In this document: positions 1 to 12,602 of the stretch, piece after piece
Numbering within the stretch: position 1 is the first letter of the stretch
Layout: the number at the start of each line of letters is the position of its first letter
Origin: Trifolium pratense
Taxonomy: Eukaryota > Streptophyta > Magnoliopsida > Fabales > Fabaceae
DNA length: 64,000 nucleotides
Assembly (NCBI RefSeq): GCF_020283565.1
Contig: NC_060059.1
Span: forward strand, 51,403,157 to 51,467,156
Direction: 5' to 3'
The notes under the pieces: generated by a model
What the model was told of the DNA's origin: nothing
Database searches by the model: none
Seen by the model: the letters and a program-made list of their open reading frames with translations, nothing else
Program-made: the position numbers and the translations under genes

Positions 1-437
1 ACAATAGCATATCACATGGTTGGAATTTTAAATATTTTCCGAAATTAGAATCAGAAACTTAACAATCTGCTGCAAAAACAGAGACATACCTTCCGTGTCT
101 GATCAAATTGCGTCAAAATCACCTCCGCAGCTTTTAAAGTCTTGTCAATATTATCATGTGCACTTCGAATCGAATGCGTTTTTATCTATAATCAATCAAA
201 TAACAAATCAAACATTACCAAAACTAAAACCCTAAAAAACACTTCATCAAACTCAAACCAAACGCTTAATCACATTACCTGAGTGGGACGCATTGCAGTT
301 TCGAGCGCAGAAAGACGGTGATCAAACGAACCAAGAATCGAAACCATGTTATCGGTAATGGTTTGGCTTCTCTGCAGCGAATCTTTCACGAACGTTGCTC
401 TTTCTTTAAGAGCAACCATGGCTTGAGGAATTCCCAT
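1..437 (-). CDS. EXO70A1: EXO70A1-type exocyst subunit, 5' end only (two coding exons)
   Basis: EXO70 subunits belong to the octameric exocyst, which tethers secretory vesicles to the plasma membrane. Two coding exons are read on the minus strand: exon 1 at 437-279 (53 codons, ATG at 437-435) and exon 2 at 185-90 (32 codons). The intron between them (278-186) begins GT and ends AG, and a GT donor follows exon 2 at 89, so 1-89 is intron 2 and the rest lies outside the window. The exon 1 product contains SQTITDNMVSILGSFDHRLS and ends ETAMRPTQ; exon 2 reads IKTHSIRSAHDNIDKTLKAA and then EVILTQFDQTRK. These match the conserved N-terminal coiled-coil start of plant EXO70A1. The frame stays open across the junction. 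The family is about 630-640 residues, so some 13% is visible. Paralogue identity (EXO70A1 rather than A2/A3) is inferred from this N-terminus only. Confidence 0.93.
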
Positions 438-1976
438 TGTGAACGATTTTTTATGATTAATTTTCTATCATTTTCTCGGTTTTGTTTTGTGAGTGGGAAA
501 ATGAAAATGCATAAAGCGTTTTGATTTGATCCAAAATTTGGAGATTGATTATTTGGTTTTTGGATATTGATTCGAAAAATGAAATGTGTCAGTTGTGTTG
601 TTGTTGGTTGTTCTTACTGTTTCCGCGCTCGTCGCCAGTCGGTTAAGGAATCAGTTGAAGTGTGGCCCTCTTGGCACCTTTCCTACATCTTCTGTGGGAC
701 CTTATTTGGTTCCAATGCTGCTTTCTAGTTTCTACCCTTTTTATTTCTAATTATTTAATTAATCTTTAAAAAAATAATTAATCAATTTTTTTTTATAATA
801 ATGAGGGCCTAAGCCCGAAAATGAAAAACTACACGGAGATTATTCTAGGGGTAGTAATTCTCAATTCATCAGCTAACAATGAATCTTTAATATGAGATGG
901 ACAAGAATTATAAAATATAATTTCACGATCTAAAGTACACTCAATACTCGACAAGACATCCGTACATTTGTTTGATTTTCTATAAGCATGAACAATCATA
1001 ATTTACCTATTTTACATGTTCTACGATTTTAATCCCCTCATTTCAAAACCAAATAGGTTATTTTTATCTCGAATAACAATGCATCAAAAAGATCATCTCG
1101 AGTGACGAAGATTTGTTGACATGTCACGGTTATTTACCACGTGTGTATTACGACATCAACACTTTATGTACCAACTAATAAAAAAATGGGACACATTCTG
1201 GGTGACCAAATGAAATTAGGGGCAAAATTGTACAAAATAATGAAGACTTATGCATTAAAAGTTTGATTATATTAAAATAGACTCTCTTTTTTTGTTCAAA
1301 GGAGTGCCGAGGGTCCAAATGGACTGTTTATTAGAGGAGAAAAATATAGATTTTAATACAAGAGAGAAGAGAAATGAAATTCAAGGTTCTTCGAAGGAGA
1401 AGAGTGTAAATTTCTCTAATATATTATCCAAAAGAGAAGATGTAATTTAAGCATATCAAAATAGGGTAGGAAATGTAATTTACTCATAAAAATAGATGGA
1501 TTGGATGAAAATTCATACATTGAAAATATGTTATTGCATGGATCGGATGGTTTTTTGTTTAATTAATAGGTTGAATGAATTTTTTATTTTATTTTTACAA
1601 TAGATTGAATGAATTTTTATACATATACTTTTGTGAATTATTTTGATTCATCTATTATCACTCAAATTCATCCCATTCATCCATTTTACCACCCTTAGGT
1701 TTAGGAAATATATCCTTTCGCTGCATACTAATGTGCATCACTAGAATCTAGATGTGAACAAACTATTGAAAGATTTGGATTTATTTTTTTAGTTCACAAT
1801 TAGATATTAATTATATATATAAAAATTAATTACACATGAACAAAAGTTAAACGGATAATAAGATTTTTTTCATAGATCTTTAAAAAACTACATTTATAGA
1901 TTTAAATGACACAAATTACAATACATATAACCTTTTGAATTCTTTTCACGGTTTACAATTAGAACTAAAGCTAAAG
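438..1976. other. Upstream region of the EXO70A1-type gene and intergenic DNA
   Basis: The first 200 bases or so are the likely 5' leader and proximal promoter of the minus-strand EXO70A1-type gene. I see no convincing TATA box. The remainder is AT-rich, with repeated GGATTGGATGAA-like words around 1490-1690 suggesting an old degraded repeat. No gene is supported. Confidence 0.5.
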
Positions 1977-2213
1977 CTAATCGATTATCATTGATCCGAT
2001 GAGCAGCAAATCTTGGGCAGTATACATGGTAGATAATCTAGAAGGCCTAATTATAAAGGCTTGACGACGAGTACGAGATGTTATAATCATCTTCTTGGCT
2101 AACTTAGTGCTCGTACCTCCCTTCTTCAGCAGAGAATTCTTCATTGCCCTTTTCAAGAGTTTTTTGTTGTTGATTGTGTATCTGAATGACGAAGCAGCCT
2201 TGCTTGAATGCAT
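1977..2213 (-). CDS. Small basic hypothetical ORF (78 aa)
   Basis: This is an ATG-started minus-strand ORF of 78 residues, rich in Lys, Arg and Ser in its first 60 residues (for example KKLLKRAMKNSLLKKGGTST), with no signal peptide or membrane segment. A TATA-like TATTTAAT on the minus strand lies about 60-70 bp upstream, near 2278-2285, which is what makes it worth listing. I do not recognise the family. It sits alone between repeats, so it could be a chance ORF, a short secreted-peptide-like gene or a non-coding transcript. Confidence 0.25.
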   Translation of the reverse strand: MHSSKAASSFRYTINNKKLLKRAMKNSLLKKGGTSTKLAKKMIITSRTRRQAFIIRPSRLSTMYTAQDLLLIGSMIID

Positions 2214-2295
2214 ATTGTTGATATGTATTATAACTTTTTCTTGTGTGTTATAGATTTGGATTATGTGGTGTTTCTCTATTAAATAGATAGCAATA

Positions 2296-2344
2296 AGATT
2301 AGATTTATTTATCTTGTACCAAAAAAAAAAGATTAGATTTATTT
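2296..2344 (+). mobile_element. Tiny oligo(A) insertion with 15-bp direct repeats
   Basis: The 15-bp word AGATTAGATTTATTT occurs at 2296-2310 and again at 2330-2344. The bases between are ATCTTGTACC followed by a run of A. This is the structure expected if only the 3' tail of a LINE or SINE was integrated. Further imperfect copies of the word follow to about 2400. Confidence 0.5.
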
Positions 2345-2632
2345 TAAAAAAAGAAAGATTTGATTTCTTTATAAAAAAAGATTAGATTTGTTTATCAAAA
2401 AAAGGAATTTGAATATTATGTTAAGATCATTTAATTTTTGTGATGATTTTTTCAATATATTGTTAATTATTTCACATTTAATGCATTAAAATTTGAATAT
2501 TTTAGTATAAAAAGATGATGAAACTAGGTAACTTTATCCTTCCTTTTTTGACAAAATTCGTAATTTTTTTTGGTATTCAAATTCGTAATTTTTTATTGTC
2601 AATGAAATTAAATTTTATCGTCAAATTTGTAA

Positions 2633-2830
2633 CCAACAATGAACTGGTCCAAGTGAAAAGAGTTTTTGTCCCCTTAAACATGTGGTCAGATATTCGATTT
2701 CCGGCTCATGGAGAAAATTTGGTTGGGAGGAGAGAACCTCACGTTATGTGCCCCACAGATTCCTCGATGGAGATTGATCAACGCTAACGGCGGTGTACAC
2801 TTCGTACCAGTATAATTGTAAAAAAAATAT
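2633..2830 (+). mobile_element. tRNA-derived SINE, diverged copy
   Basis: The body aligns along its length with the better-preserved SINE at 27538-27740: head CCAACAATGAACTGGTCCAA, a box B-like GATATTCGATTTCCGGCTC, a middle TGTGCCCCACAG, and a 3' part with GGCGGTG and TTCGTACCAGTAT ending in an A run. The head-to-tail layout is that of Pol III tRNA-derived plant SINEs. Target duplications are unclear. A 90-residue ORF across it is not a gene. Confidence 0.75.
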
Positions 2831-3148
2831 TATACAATGGAAATTTAATAATAAACTATAGCAAATTTTATACAATTATTTATATTATTATATGTAATAA
2901 ATGGTGGTTAAAGTCAACCATGAATTTTAATAGATATATATTAAAATTTAATATTATATACGTATATAGAAAGTTTAATTATTGTACACTGTCAATATAA
3001 AATTATTTTTCACGTACATCCAATAATATATTGTCATAGAGAAATGCTTAATTATACGATTATCATATCCAAGAAACCCACGAACAGGCATTCCACGTGT
3101 TAAAATTAAAACTCGTTCAACCTTGTTTGTCTTTGTTTTTTTCTCTTA

Positions 3149-4537
3149 GAGTGTGTTTGGATGAGGGAATTTTTTGAGGTAAAGTAATGTTCTCAGAGAA
3201 TTCAAATGATTTGAGGTGAATTCCATTGTTTGGATGAAAATTTGAAGAATTTTCAAAATGATGGAAATTTATGAAGTATTTTGTTCAAGTTAAATTTAGA
3301 GAATTTCAAAATGACACTTAAAATCAAAGAATTTGAAATTCCTTCTTCTCTATAAACTTTTAAAAATTACTAATTGATCGTAAAACCTACAATTAGCCGA
3401 AAAACCTAAAATCGACGATAAACGCTAAATTGGCCAAAAATCCAAAAAAAAATCAGCAGAAAAAACCTAAAATCGGCCAAAAGCCCAAAAATCGACTATA
3501 AACCCTAAAATCGGTCGAAAACACAAAAAATCGGCATAAAAACCTAAAATCGGCCAAAATTCCAAAAATCAACTATAAACCCTAAAATCAGCTGAAAACC
3601 CAAAAAATCGGCCGAAAAACCAAAAATCCACCGAAAACCCAAAAAATCGGCCGAAAACCTAAAATCGGCCAAAATCCAAAAAATCGACTATAAACCCTAA
3701 AATCGACCGAAAACCCGAAAAATCGGCAGAAAAACCTAAAATCGGCCAAAAATCCCAAAATCGACTATAAACCCTAAAATCGGCAGAAAACCCAAAAAAT
3801 CGGCCGAAAAACCAAAAATCGACCGAAAACCCAAAATCGGCCGAAGAATCTAAAATCGTCCCTAAACCCAAAAAACTCGGCCGAAAACCTAAAATCGACC
3901 CAAAATCCTGAAATTGGCTATAAACCCCAAAATCGACCGAAAAACCTAAAATCGACTATAAACCCATTTTTCGGCCGATATTAGGGTTTATAGTCAATTT
4001 TTGGGTTTTTCGGTGGATTTTTCATTTTTCGGTTGATTTTAGGGTTTATAGTTGATTTTTGAGTTTTTCGCCGATTTTAGGTTTTTCGGCCGATTTTTTT
4101 GTTTTAGGGTCAATTTTTGGGTTTTCGATTAATTTTTTGGGTTTTCACCCGATTTTAGAGTTTATAGTCGATTTTAGGACTTTTGGTCGATTATAGGTTT
4201 TTTAGCCGATTTCGTGTTTACTGGCGATTTTAGGGTTTTTGGCCGATTTTAGGTTTTTCAGTCAATTTATGGTTTTTGACCAATTTTAGGTTTTTCCGCC
4301 GATTTTTTCGGTTTTTCGGCCAATTTTTGGGTTTAGGGTCGATTTTATTAAAATAAATAAAATTAAATGAAGGAAATTCAATTACGTTACCCAAACAAAG
4401 AATTTTACAATTGATGGAATTTCAATACTTTATCCAAACACTTGAATTTGAAAATAAAGGGAATTCAATTGAATCAATTGAATTGCCTAGTATTTAAAAT
4501 CTCTTGAATTTCTAGAATCTCTCATCCAAACACACTC
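3149..4537. mobile_element. PIF/Harbinger-like non-autonomous element (1389 bp) with TTA target duplication
   Basis: The element opens GAGTGTGTTTGGATGAG (3149 onward) and closes with the reverse complement (to 4537), flanked by TTA at 3146-3148 and 4538-4540. A 3-bp TTA/TAA duplication and a G(A/G)GTGTGTTTGG terminus are typical of PIF/Harbinger (Tourist) elements. The outer 150-200 bp on each side are further imperfectly inverted (GAATTC, TTTGAATT and CAAAATT words). The interior is an inverted minisatellite, annotated separately. No transposase is present. Confidence 0.85.
3370..4345. repeat. Inverted minisatellite built from CCTAAAATCGGCCGAAAA-type units
   Basis: From 3370 to about 3960 the plus strand consists of variable units made of CCTAAAATCGGCC, GAAAACCCAAAAAATCGGCC and ATCGACTATAAACCCTAAAA. 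From about 3961 to 4345 the same words appear as reverse complements (GGCCGATTTTAGG, GGGTTTATAGTCGATTTT). The array therefore switches orientation in the middle and could fold into a long imperfect hairpin. Unit lengths are roughly 20-40 bp and irregular. A 70-codon ORF in it (3871-3659, minus) is just the repeat read in frame. Confidence 0.85.
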
Positions 4538-4540
4538 TTA

Positions 4541-5047
4541 GCTTCTTTGTTCTTCCTTTTTTTTTAACACAGAAAAATACTAATAGAGTATATGGATATC
4601 ACACTCAAATCACTGTGCCTTCTCTATTCTCTTTCTCTTCCACAATTCCACCCATATCACCCTTCCTTCATAACTTTTGTTTGTTTAGTTTTGAAATCTG
4701 AGACAACATGGAATATTACATGAAGTTCACAACACTGAATATGATACAATGGTTGTTTGATTGTAGCAGATTAAACAGTAATCAAATGATGGTAGTAGTA
4801 ATGATGGCACAAAAAAAAGGCAATGGAAAAATAAGGCGGTGACCGAATTAAATCACTAAACAAAGAGATGGGATTAACTATAAAAAATAGGATTAATTAA
4901 ATATTGACCCACCAGGAAAACACGGGTAACAAGCATGATTGGCTGTTTTCGATGAAATGGCTTTCGTATGATATAGCGCTGCTGATTGACATATCATATC
5001 ATTTAATCACCCTAAGTTAAAACACATATTTATACCAAAAAAAATAA
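4541..5047. other. Intergenic DNA, no recognised feature
   Basis: This stretch has pyrimidine-rich and AT-rich sequence between two mobile elements. I see no gene or clear repeat. Confidence 0.4.
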
Positions 5048-5222
5048 GGGTCATGTTAACATGTGCACCAAGGGCACATGTTAAACTACCTAAAAAGGAA
5101 ATATAGCATTTAATGATACAAAATATTTAATGTTTAAAGAGTTGAATTCACAAACTTAACATTTAATATTTACCACATTTATCTTCTTAACATATGCCTT
5201 TGGTGCACATGTTAACATTCTC
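5048..5222. mobile_element. MITE with about 38-bp terminal inverted repeats, copy 1
   Basis: The left end contains CATGTTAACATGTGCACCAA and GGGCACATGTTAA; the right end is the near-perfect inverse (TTAACATATGCC, then TTGGTGCACATGTTAACAT). The roughly 100-bp interior is AT-rich. A second member of the family lies at 22277-22454. I cannot assign the superfamily. Confidence 0.8.
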
Positions 5223-5822
5223 CAAAAAATAAAAATATTACATCATATGTTAATATATTATTAAATACATGTGTAATTAATATATTATTAATTACTCAAT
5301 TTAGGTACCCTAAGTTTACCATATTTTGCATTTGTTAGTTCTCATTAACTTTTTTAACTAAATATTGATTACGTGGCATTTTAAAATGAATGACAAATGT
5401 TTTTAAAATAAAAATGATGTTTTAAATTTAAAAAACTTTTATAAAATAAAAAAATTACAAATAAATGTTTATTATTTCACATTTAATAAATGAAAATTAT
5501 TTTATAATTCTTAAAATAGCATATAATTTTTTTTTGTTATTTGTAGTTTATAAAATAATTTTTATAATAAAATAGTTTACAAACTTTTTTATGAACTATT
5601 TTTTAAATTTTATAAACAATTTTGTTAAATAAAATCTATTTTTTGAAAAAACTAATTTTCATTTATATATTTTTAAAACAAATATTTTTATTTTATAGAT
5701 GTAATTTTTAAAACATCTTTTAAATTTTTAAAACAACTTTTAGATTTGACTCAAAAAATAAAAAACAACTTTTAGATATTTAAAAAAAATGATATTTAAT
5801 TTTAAAATACCACGAAAGCAAA

Positions 5823-7522
5823 TCTCTTATATTATAAGTTTGTATATACAAGCAAACGCTAAATCTGATTTGTTTTCCCTCCACTTTTATAATGCAGTTT
5901 TTTATTAAAAACAATACAATTTTATCTTGACTAGGATTCGAACCCGCAACACTTCATTACAATATAACATTTTCAAACACTATGGCAAGTAGACCAATTG
6001 TGATTGAAATTATATTCACAAAGTGTTAAGCACCATCAATTTTCATGGGAAACATTTCATACGACAATTAAGCACCATCAATTTTCATTGCACAGTTTAA
6101 ACAATTAAAAATCAATAATTAGAAGGATTTAATTTAAATACACCGACGGTGTAAAATAATTTTACACCGTCAATCAATACCAACCATATTTTCCGCCACA
6201 TCACCCCACTTCACCCCACTTTCTTGATATGACATGGCAAAATGGTGGTTGTTTATTGGACGATCGTGTAAAACTATTTTACACCGTCGGTGCATATCAA
6301 TTAAACTCTAATTAGAAATCTATAGCAAATAATCAAATTTCTATTCTGATACGCTAACCCTAAAACTAATTCTTTTCCCGCTCATTTTCCCTCTCATTTT
6401 AACCCTAATTTAATTCAAATAAAATGTTAAAAAATAACTCAACAAGAATCAAACCCATGACCTTTAAGATTTACTTGGTGAATTTGCCACTAGACTACAT
6501 GAATCAATATGATATAATTTGATAATTCACATGTAATAAATATGAAATCAATGCTTAATTTTGCTTAAATAGAAATCAACTCCAATTTTTTTATGCAGTA
6601 CACATTCAATTTCTTTTTGTACAAATCTTTTTTTTTTGTTTAAATAGAATTCAATTAATTTATTTCCTCTCATTTTTTTTCTTCCCGATTTTTACATTAA
6701 TTAATTTTTCATTAGATTTTTGCAATATTCAGTTCCAAATTAATTTAAATAAGATGCGTTATAAAGTTGCATTTGAGTTATATCTCTTATATATTATACG
6801 CTTGCTAACGTAAGCTAACCATAAACCTAATTTATTTCCATCTAATTTTCCCTATCTTTTTATAGTGGCTTTATATTTAAAAAAAATACAAATTTGTCTG
6901 CAATAAAAATCGAATTTGCATTTGCTTACAATAAAGTCTTCCAACCACTAGAGTATGTGCTTGAATCGTGATAAAAGTTAGGAATTCTAATATGTTAACC
7001 CTGTTTTTCAATAAATTTGATCGGCAACATCCCTTATCTCTTATATTATAAGCTTGCTAACATAAGCTAACCGTAAACCAATTACAAAAGATATTTACTC
7101 AATTTTTTTAATTTTTTTTTTACAAAACATTTTTTTTTCTTTCTTCGTTGCCACTAATCTTTTATGCCAAAAAAATCATAATTCGATTTAAGATCAATGT
7201 GAACTTTTAATATTTAATCAAAATTTAAAATAAAAAGTAAAGACAATTTGTTAAACATGTTAAGATATATCTTTTGTCGCCGGTGTTTTCATATGGTCTT
7301 GCAACTTCAAGAGTTACTTCTAGAGAATGATTAAAGATTCTGATTATCGGCAAATATGGTGAAGATGCAAATAAAATTTCTATTGTAGTTTATAAGGAAG
7401 TATTTCGTAATATATCATAATTTTCGTTGTATGAAAAATTATCCAAATTTACGGTTAATATTACTCTAATTTTTCATATATCTTTTAATCAGACCCGTGC
7501 GTGCACGGGTCGGAAGTTCTAG
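5823..7522 (+). mobile_element. Array of Helitron heads closed by one Helitron 3' terminus
   Basis: The sequence TCTCTTATATTATAAG, a Helitron-like 5' terminus preceded by A, starts at 5823 and again at 7037; a variant (TCTCTTATATATTATACGC) starts at 6783. Each is followed by similar CTAA-CC-TTTTCCCTC sequence, and a headless version begins near 6353. The only 3' terminus is at 7492-7522: a hairpin with 9-bp arms (GACCCGTGC / GCACGGGTC), then CTAG at 7519-7522 followed by T. AC/CTAG-type ends, the hairpin about 8 bp before the end and insertion between A and T define Helitrons. No Rep/helicase gene is present. Pieces near 5935, 6450 and 6900 hold tRNA-like anti-box-B words such as GATTCGAACCCGCAAC. 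Confidence 0.75.
6123..6310. mobile_element. MITE with ACACCGACGGTGTAAAAT termini
   Basis: The left arm reads TTTAATTTAAATACACCGAC then GGTGTAAAATAATTTTACAC; the right arm is its inverse, ending GTGCATATCAATTAAA. The ends contain a sub-palindrome, so each terminus can form its own hairpin. The interior of about 100 bp contains CACCCCACTTCACCCCAC. It is inserted within the Helitron-head array. Confidence 0.8.
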
Positions 7523-7816
7523 TTTTAGTAAAAAAAAAAAAAAAAGTCAATGGCGGACTAGAAATTGCAAAAAGGGATAAACTTGGGGGCTAAAATTGAG
7601 TAATTCAAACTTAAGGGGCCAAAATAGAACAATTGTAAAACTTAAGGGTTAAAATCAGCAATTGAAACTTAAGGAGTCAAAATCAAGCAATTGTGAAACT
7701 TGAGGATCAAAACTTCATTTAGACCAATATTTTAACGCTTTTTTATAAAATTGTTTCATTTATTTATTGATTCACTTTTTTTCCGCCATAATTATGTAAA
7801 AGAACATTAAACTATA
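7523..7816. repeat. Short degenerate direct repeats (GGGGCCAAAAT family)
   Basis: Between the two Helitrons are four or five diverged 30-35-bp units of the type AACTTAAGGGGCCAAAATAG, each followed by CAATTGTAAAACTTAAGG-like sequence (about 7580-7730). They look like a decayed terminal region of another element. No gene is seen. Confidence 0.45.
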
Positions 7817-9163
<1,347 letters not shown>

Positions 9164-10253
9164 TTTGTTTGAAATAATGAAATAACGAGATACATTTAAG
9201 AAGTTAACATCTTTCAACGTATCAACACATGCTTTTCTCGACATATAGACCAAAAATCAAAATTTGTGATTAAATGATACAATTATCTACTACTTATGTC
9301 ATAGTTCAGGGTAAGGATCGTCTTATGGAGGAAAAGACACATGAGCAATTTTTGGATAGGCACAAGCCTAAATAAAATGTATTTAGACACACACATATAA
9401 AATCAAAAAATTAAAAGAAAAATTATATAGTCACATCAATCAATATCATTTTAATTCTTTTTTATTTAATTTATTTTACTTATGTGAGTGTGTCCAACAT
9501 CTATCATTTATATTTGTGTCTATACTAGAATTTCCCAAGACACATATATGTCTTTTTATCTCTCTCATCTTTTATTTTCTCTTTTATCTTTTTCCTCGGT
9601 TTTATTACGAAGGAAAGGACTAAATCTTTTCAAATTTTCTCTCTTTATTTTGTCTAAAGACACCTCAAAGGTATGGATGCCAAAGGTAGAAAATCCTATC
9701 TCATTGGTTCATTTGTCGTCTCTTTAAAAAATTAAAAAATATAACTTATATAAGGGTTTGTTTGGCAAGTCAAAAAAGCTAGCTTATAGTTTATTTCTTA
9801 TGGCTTATAAGCTAAAAGATCTGTTTGGTAACAGTCTTTTCAGAAAGACCTTATAGCTTATTTTCCAGAAGCTATTTCAACTAACTTCTGAGCTTATAGC
9901 TTCTAACTTATCATTTTTTCTTCCAATTTTACCCCTATAATTTTATCTTAAATCCAATTTTATTCTTTCTAATTTATTATAGTATTACTATAATATAAAA
10001 TAAAATAAATACGTTAGTCATGTTCCGATTGCTTTCTAATTCTTATATTTTACCTTTAAAGTTTGTCTCTATTTTAATTTCAATTTCAATTTATATACTT
10101 ATACTATTCACTGTTCAATCAGGCCGATCAATTTTTAATCTACTAAATGTAAAGCAATTGTCAATGTTTGCATTTCAAAGATAACATTTACTTGTAAACA
10201 TAAAAATATACATTTATATACAATATTAGTTTATATATAATGAAACTAAATAT

Positions 10254-12602
10254 TGTAACATCCAAATTCAATTAATAGAGAAATAGTAATTAGAGAGAAT
10301 TATTAGAGACCATACGGGAATATGTGAACAAATATAAAGGGATAATTAAAGGATACAAGTACACTTTGGTGTTAAGTGGAGGGACAAATTTGTAATCAAA
10401 CATATAATGCATGCCATAGAGGTTATAAAAGGATAAGTGTTGTGGACCCATTGAGATATCCATTCTTTCTCTCTCTCACGATCAGACACAACAACAACAA
10501 CAACACATCTTTCTCTCATCTTCACCACATGTCAAGTCCATCTCAAACCCCAATCACTCATGCAATTCCAAAATTAAGATCCTAAAGTCATAAACTACAA
10601 GGTAATGGGTTTTAATTTAACTCTTCTCCTTTAAACATATCAAGCAACTTCCAATCCATCTAACCTCAGCTTCTGTTCTTCAAACAAAACCCCCAAAATT
10701 CAGTTCTTGCATGCAATGGGTTTAAGTTCTGAAGTGGTCATAAGGTTGTATAGAATTAGAATTAGAAATTGTAGGCCATGGTACAAGGGAAGCTGAATTT
10801 GATGCTCTGTGATTCTAGCTGCAAGATAAACTATGGAATTTAAGAAATTATTATGGAAAAGTGATTTAGTAACCTTAATGAACTGTTGTTGTTGCTGTAC
10901 TGTAGGCTGATGTTGTTAAAACTGATTGGTATGATTAGAATGGTTATGGCTGAATTCTATGGAATTTTAGTTAAAAATTCGTATGACAGTACAGGTACTA
11001 ATCGAGTCATAGCTGTCGCTGTGTAGCCCAGACTTGTGTAATTGTTTGATTTTCGGATTCTACACTTAATTCCCTTCAGTTTGGATATAAGTTTGATATG
11101 TTTTGGATTAGAAATGGATTCGAAAAACGCGTTTGAAGTTTGGATATTGATGCTGGAAACTGCATACGGGTTTTGGAATGGATTTTGCGGAATAAGCTAA
11201 AATGTGAGTTTAAGTTGGGTGAATGATTCCAGAACTGAATATGTATGCTTAATTGGCTGAGTAAGAGTTTGATTTGAAGTTGAAATGAAAAAATTAGAGG
11301 TTGGAAGTCAGTAGCAGTTTTATGCAGAAAATCTGTCACGAGTTTGCATATGTGAGCAGGACCATCAGATGGTTCTAAGCGGGCGAGATGGCTCGGTATT
11401 GCTAGCAATTTCAGGTGGGTTCCCTTAGAAGCTCAACCTTTATGTATAGTTAGTACCTTTAGTTTCCCCAAAATATGTGCATGACAACATTAGTCTAGGT
11501 AGGATATTAGTTTCCCCGAATTATGAATGTATGATAACTTTAAGGAATTTAGGATCAATTAGTGTATGAGAGGAGGTTAATCCCAACACTTCTCTCCATT
11601 CTGATTATTTAATATGTTACAGTATCCATAGCTAGTAGTAAAGGGGATTGTAGGTGAATTCTATGTTAAATTTTATGGGAAACGCATAACAGAGTAATGA
11701 ACTGATATTCTTGCTAAGCGAGTAGTGGTCTCGCTAAGTGAATGTATCAGGTCGGTACACTGTGTAATGCAGAAAATTCAGATTTTATCACTCGTTTTAT
11801 ATCCCTGATATTCTGGATTGTTCTATGAATACTGATAGTGAATTAAATAAATAGAATGTTAATTACACGTTAAGTTATGATAGTCAAGAAATCTGGACAA
11901 GTTAGAAATACCCTGGGAGGGAATTCATGGGCAGGATAACAATCAGGATTATTAAGTTAAGAAAGTCAATCAATTATGGTGGTTACTTATGTACCACGTT
12001 ATGGGATTCATTAGAATCCAATCATGTTATGATTGTGAGCTTCAGCCGTGTCGATGTACATTATTATCGCAGACGGACATGTCAGGCCTCTGAGACCGGC
12101 TCACCTCAGAGTGTCTTTGTTATGAATAAAACGAACAAGATAAATGATTTATGTTACACCTTTATGTATTATGTTATGAAATTATGTTATATAAATCATG
12201 TTTAGAGATTGACTATTAGATCAGAGAACTATTAGTTCATCAGTTGCCCCCGGTGTAGACACCAATAGTAATTGGGTAGTAGGAATCCACTGAGACGAAG
12301 TGACTGTCTCATCCCCCACTTATTTGATTTCAGATAATCAGGTTGATCAAGATATCATGGTCTACAAGCATGGAGTTCAGATACTTGGATTATGCTAGTT
12401 GAGCTGACGTCATGTTATCTTATATTTGTATAAGATTTAGCTTCTTTATGTTTTCAGTTGTTAGCTCAATTTAGTATTAATCTCTTGGATTTTGTAATCC
12501 TATTTATGTATTCGGACAATATGTAATGAAAACTTAATGTTTCCCGATTCAGTTATGTACACTCTTATCGATATTCTAGATAAATTGACATGGGGTGTTA
12601 TA
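10254..12602 (+). repeat. 5' LTR (2349 bp)
   Basis: A TATA box candidate TATAAAAGG at about 10424-10432 precedes a pyrimidine-rich stretch and a short CAA run, a plausible U3/R transition. ORFs of 60-110 codons inside it are repeated identically in the 3' LTR and are not genes. Confidence 0.93.

Noticed and set aside
3659..3871. 70-codon Phe/Gly/Asp-rich ORF
   Set aside because: It is one orientation of the minisatellite read in frame; there is no start context or conservation.
5935..5965. tRNA gene (GATTCGAACCCGCAAC)
   Set aside because: Only a box-B-like stretch is visible, without an acceptor stem or anticodon arm; similar remnants recur in the neighbouring Helitron heads.
10346..12205. 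ORFs of 60-110 codons in the LTRs
   Set aside because: Each appears identically in both LTRs and has no recognisable motif; they are by-products of a young repeat.
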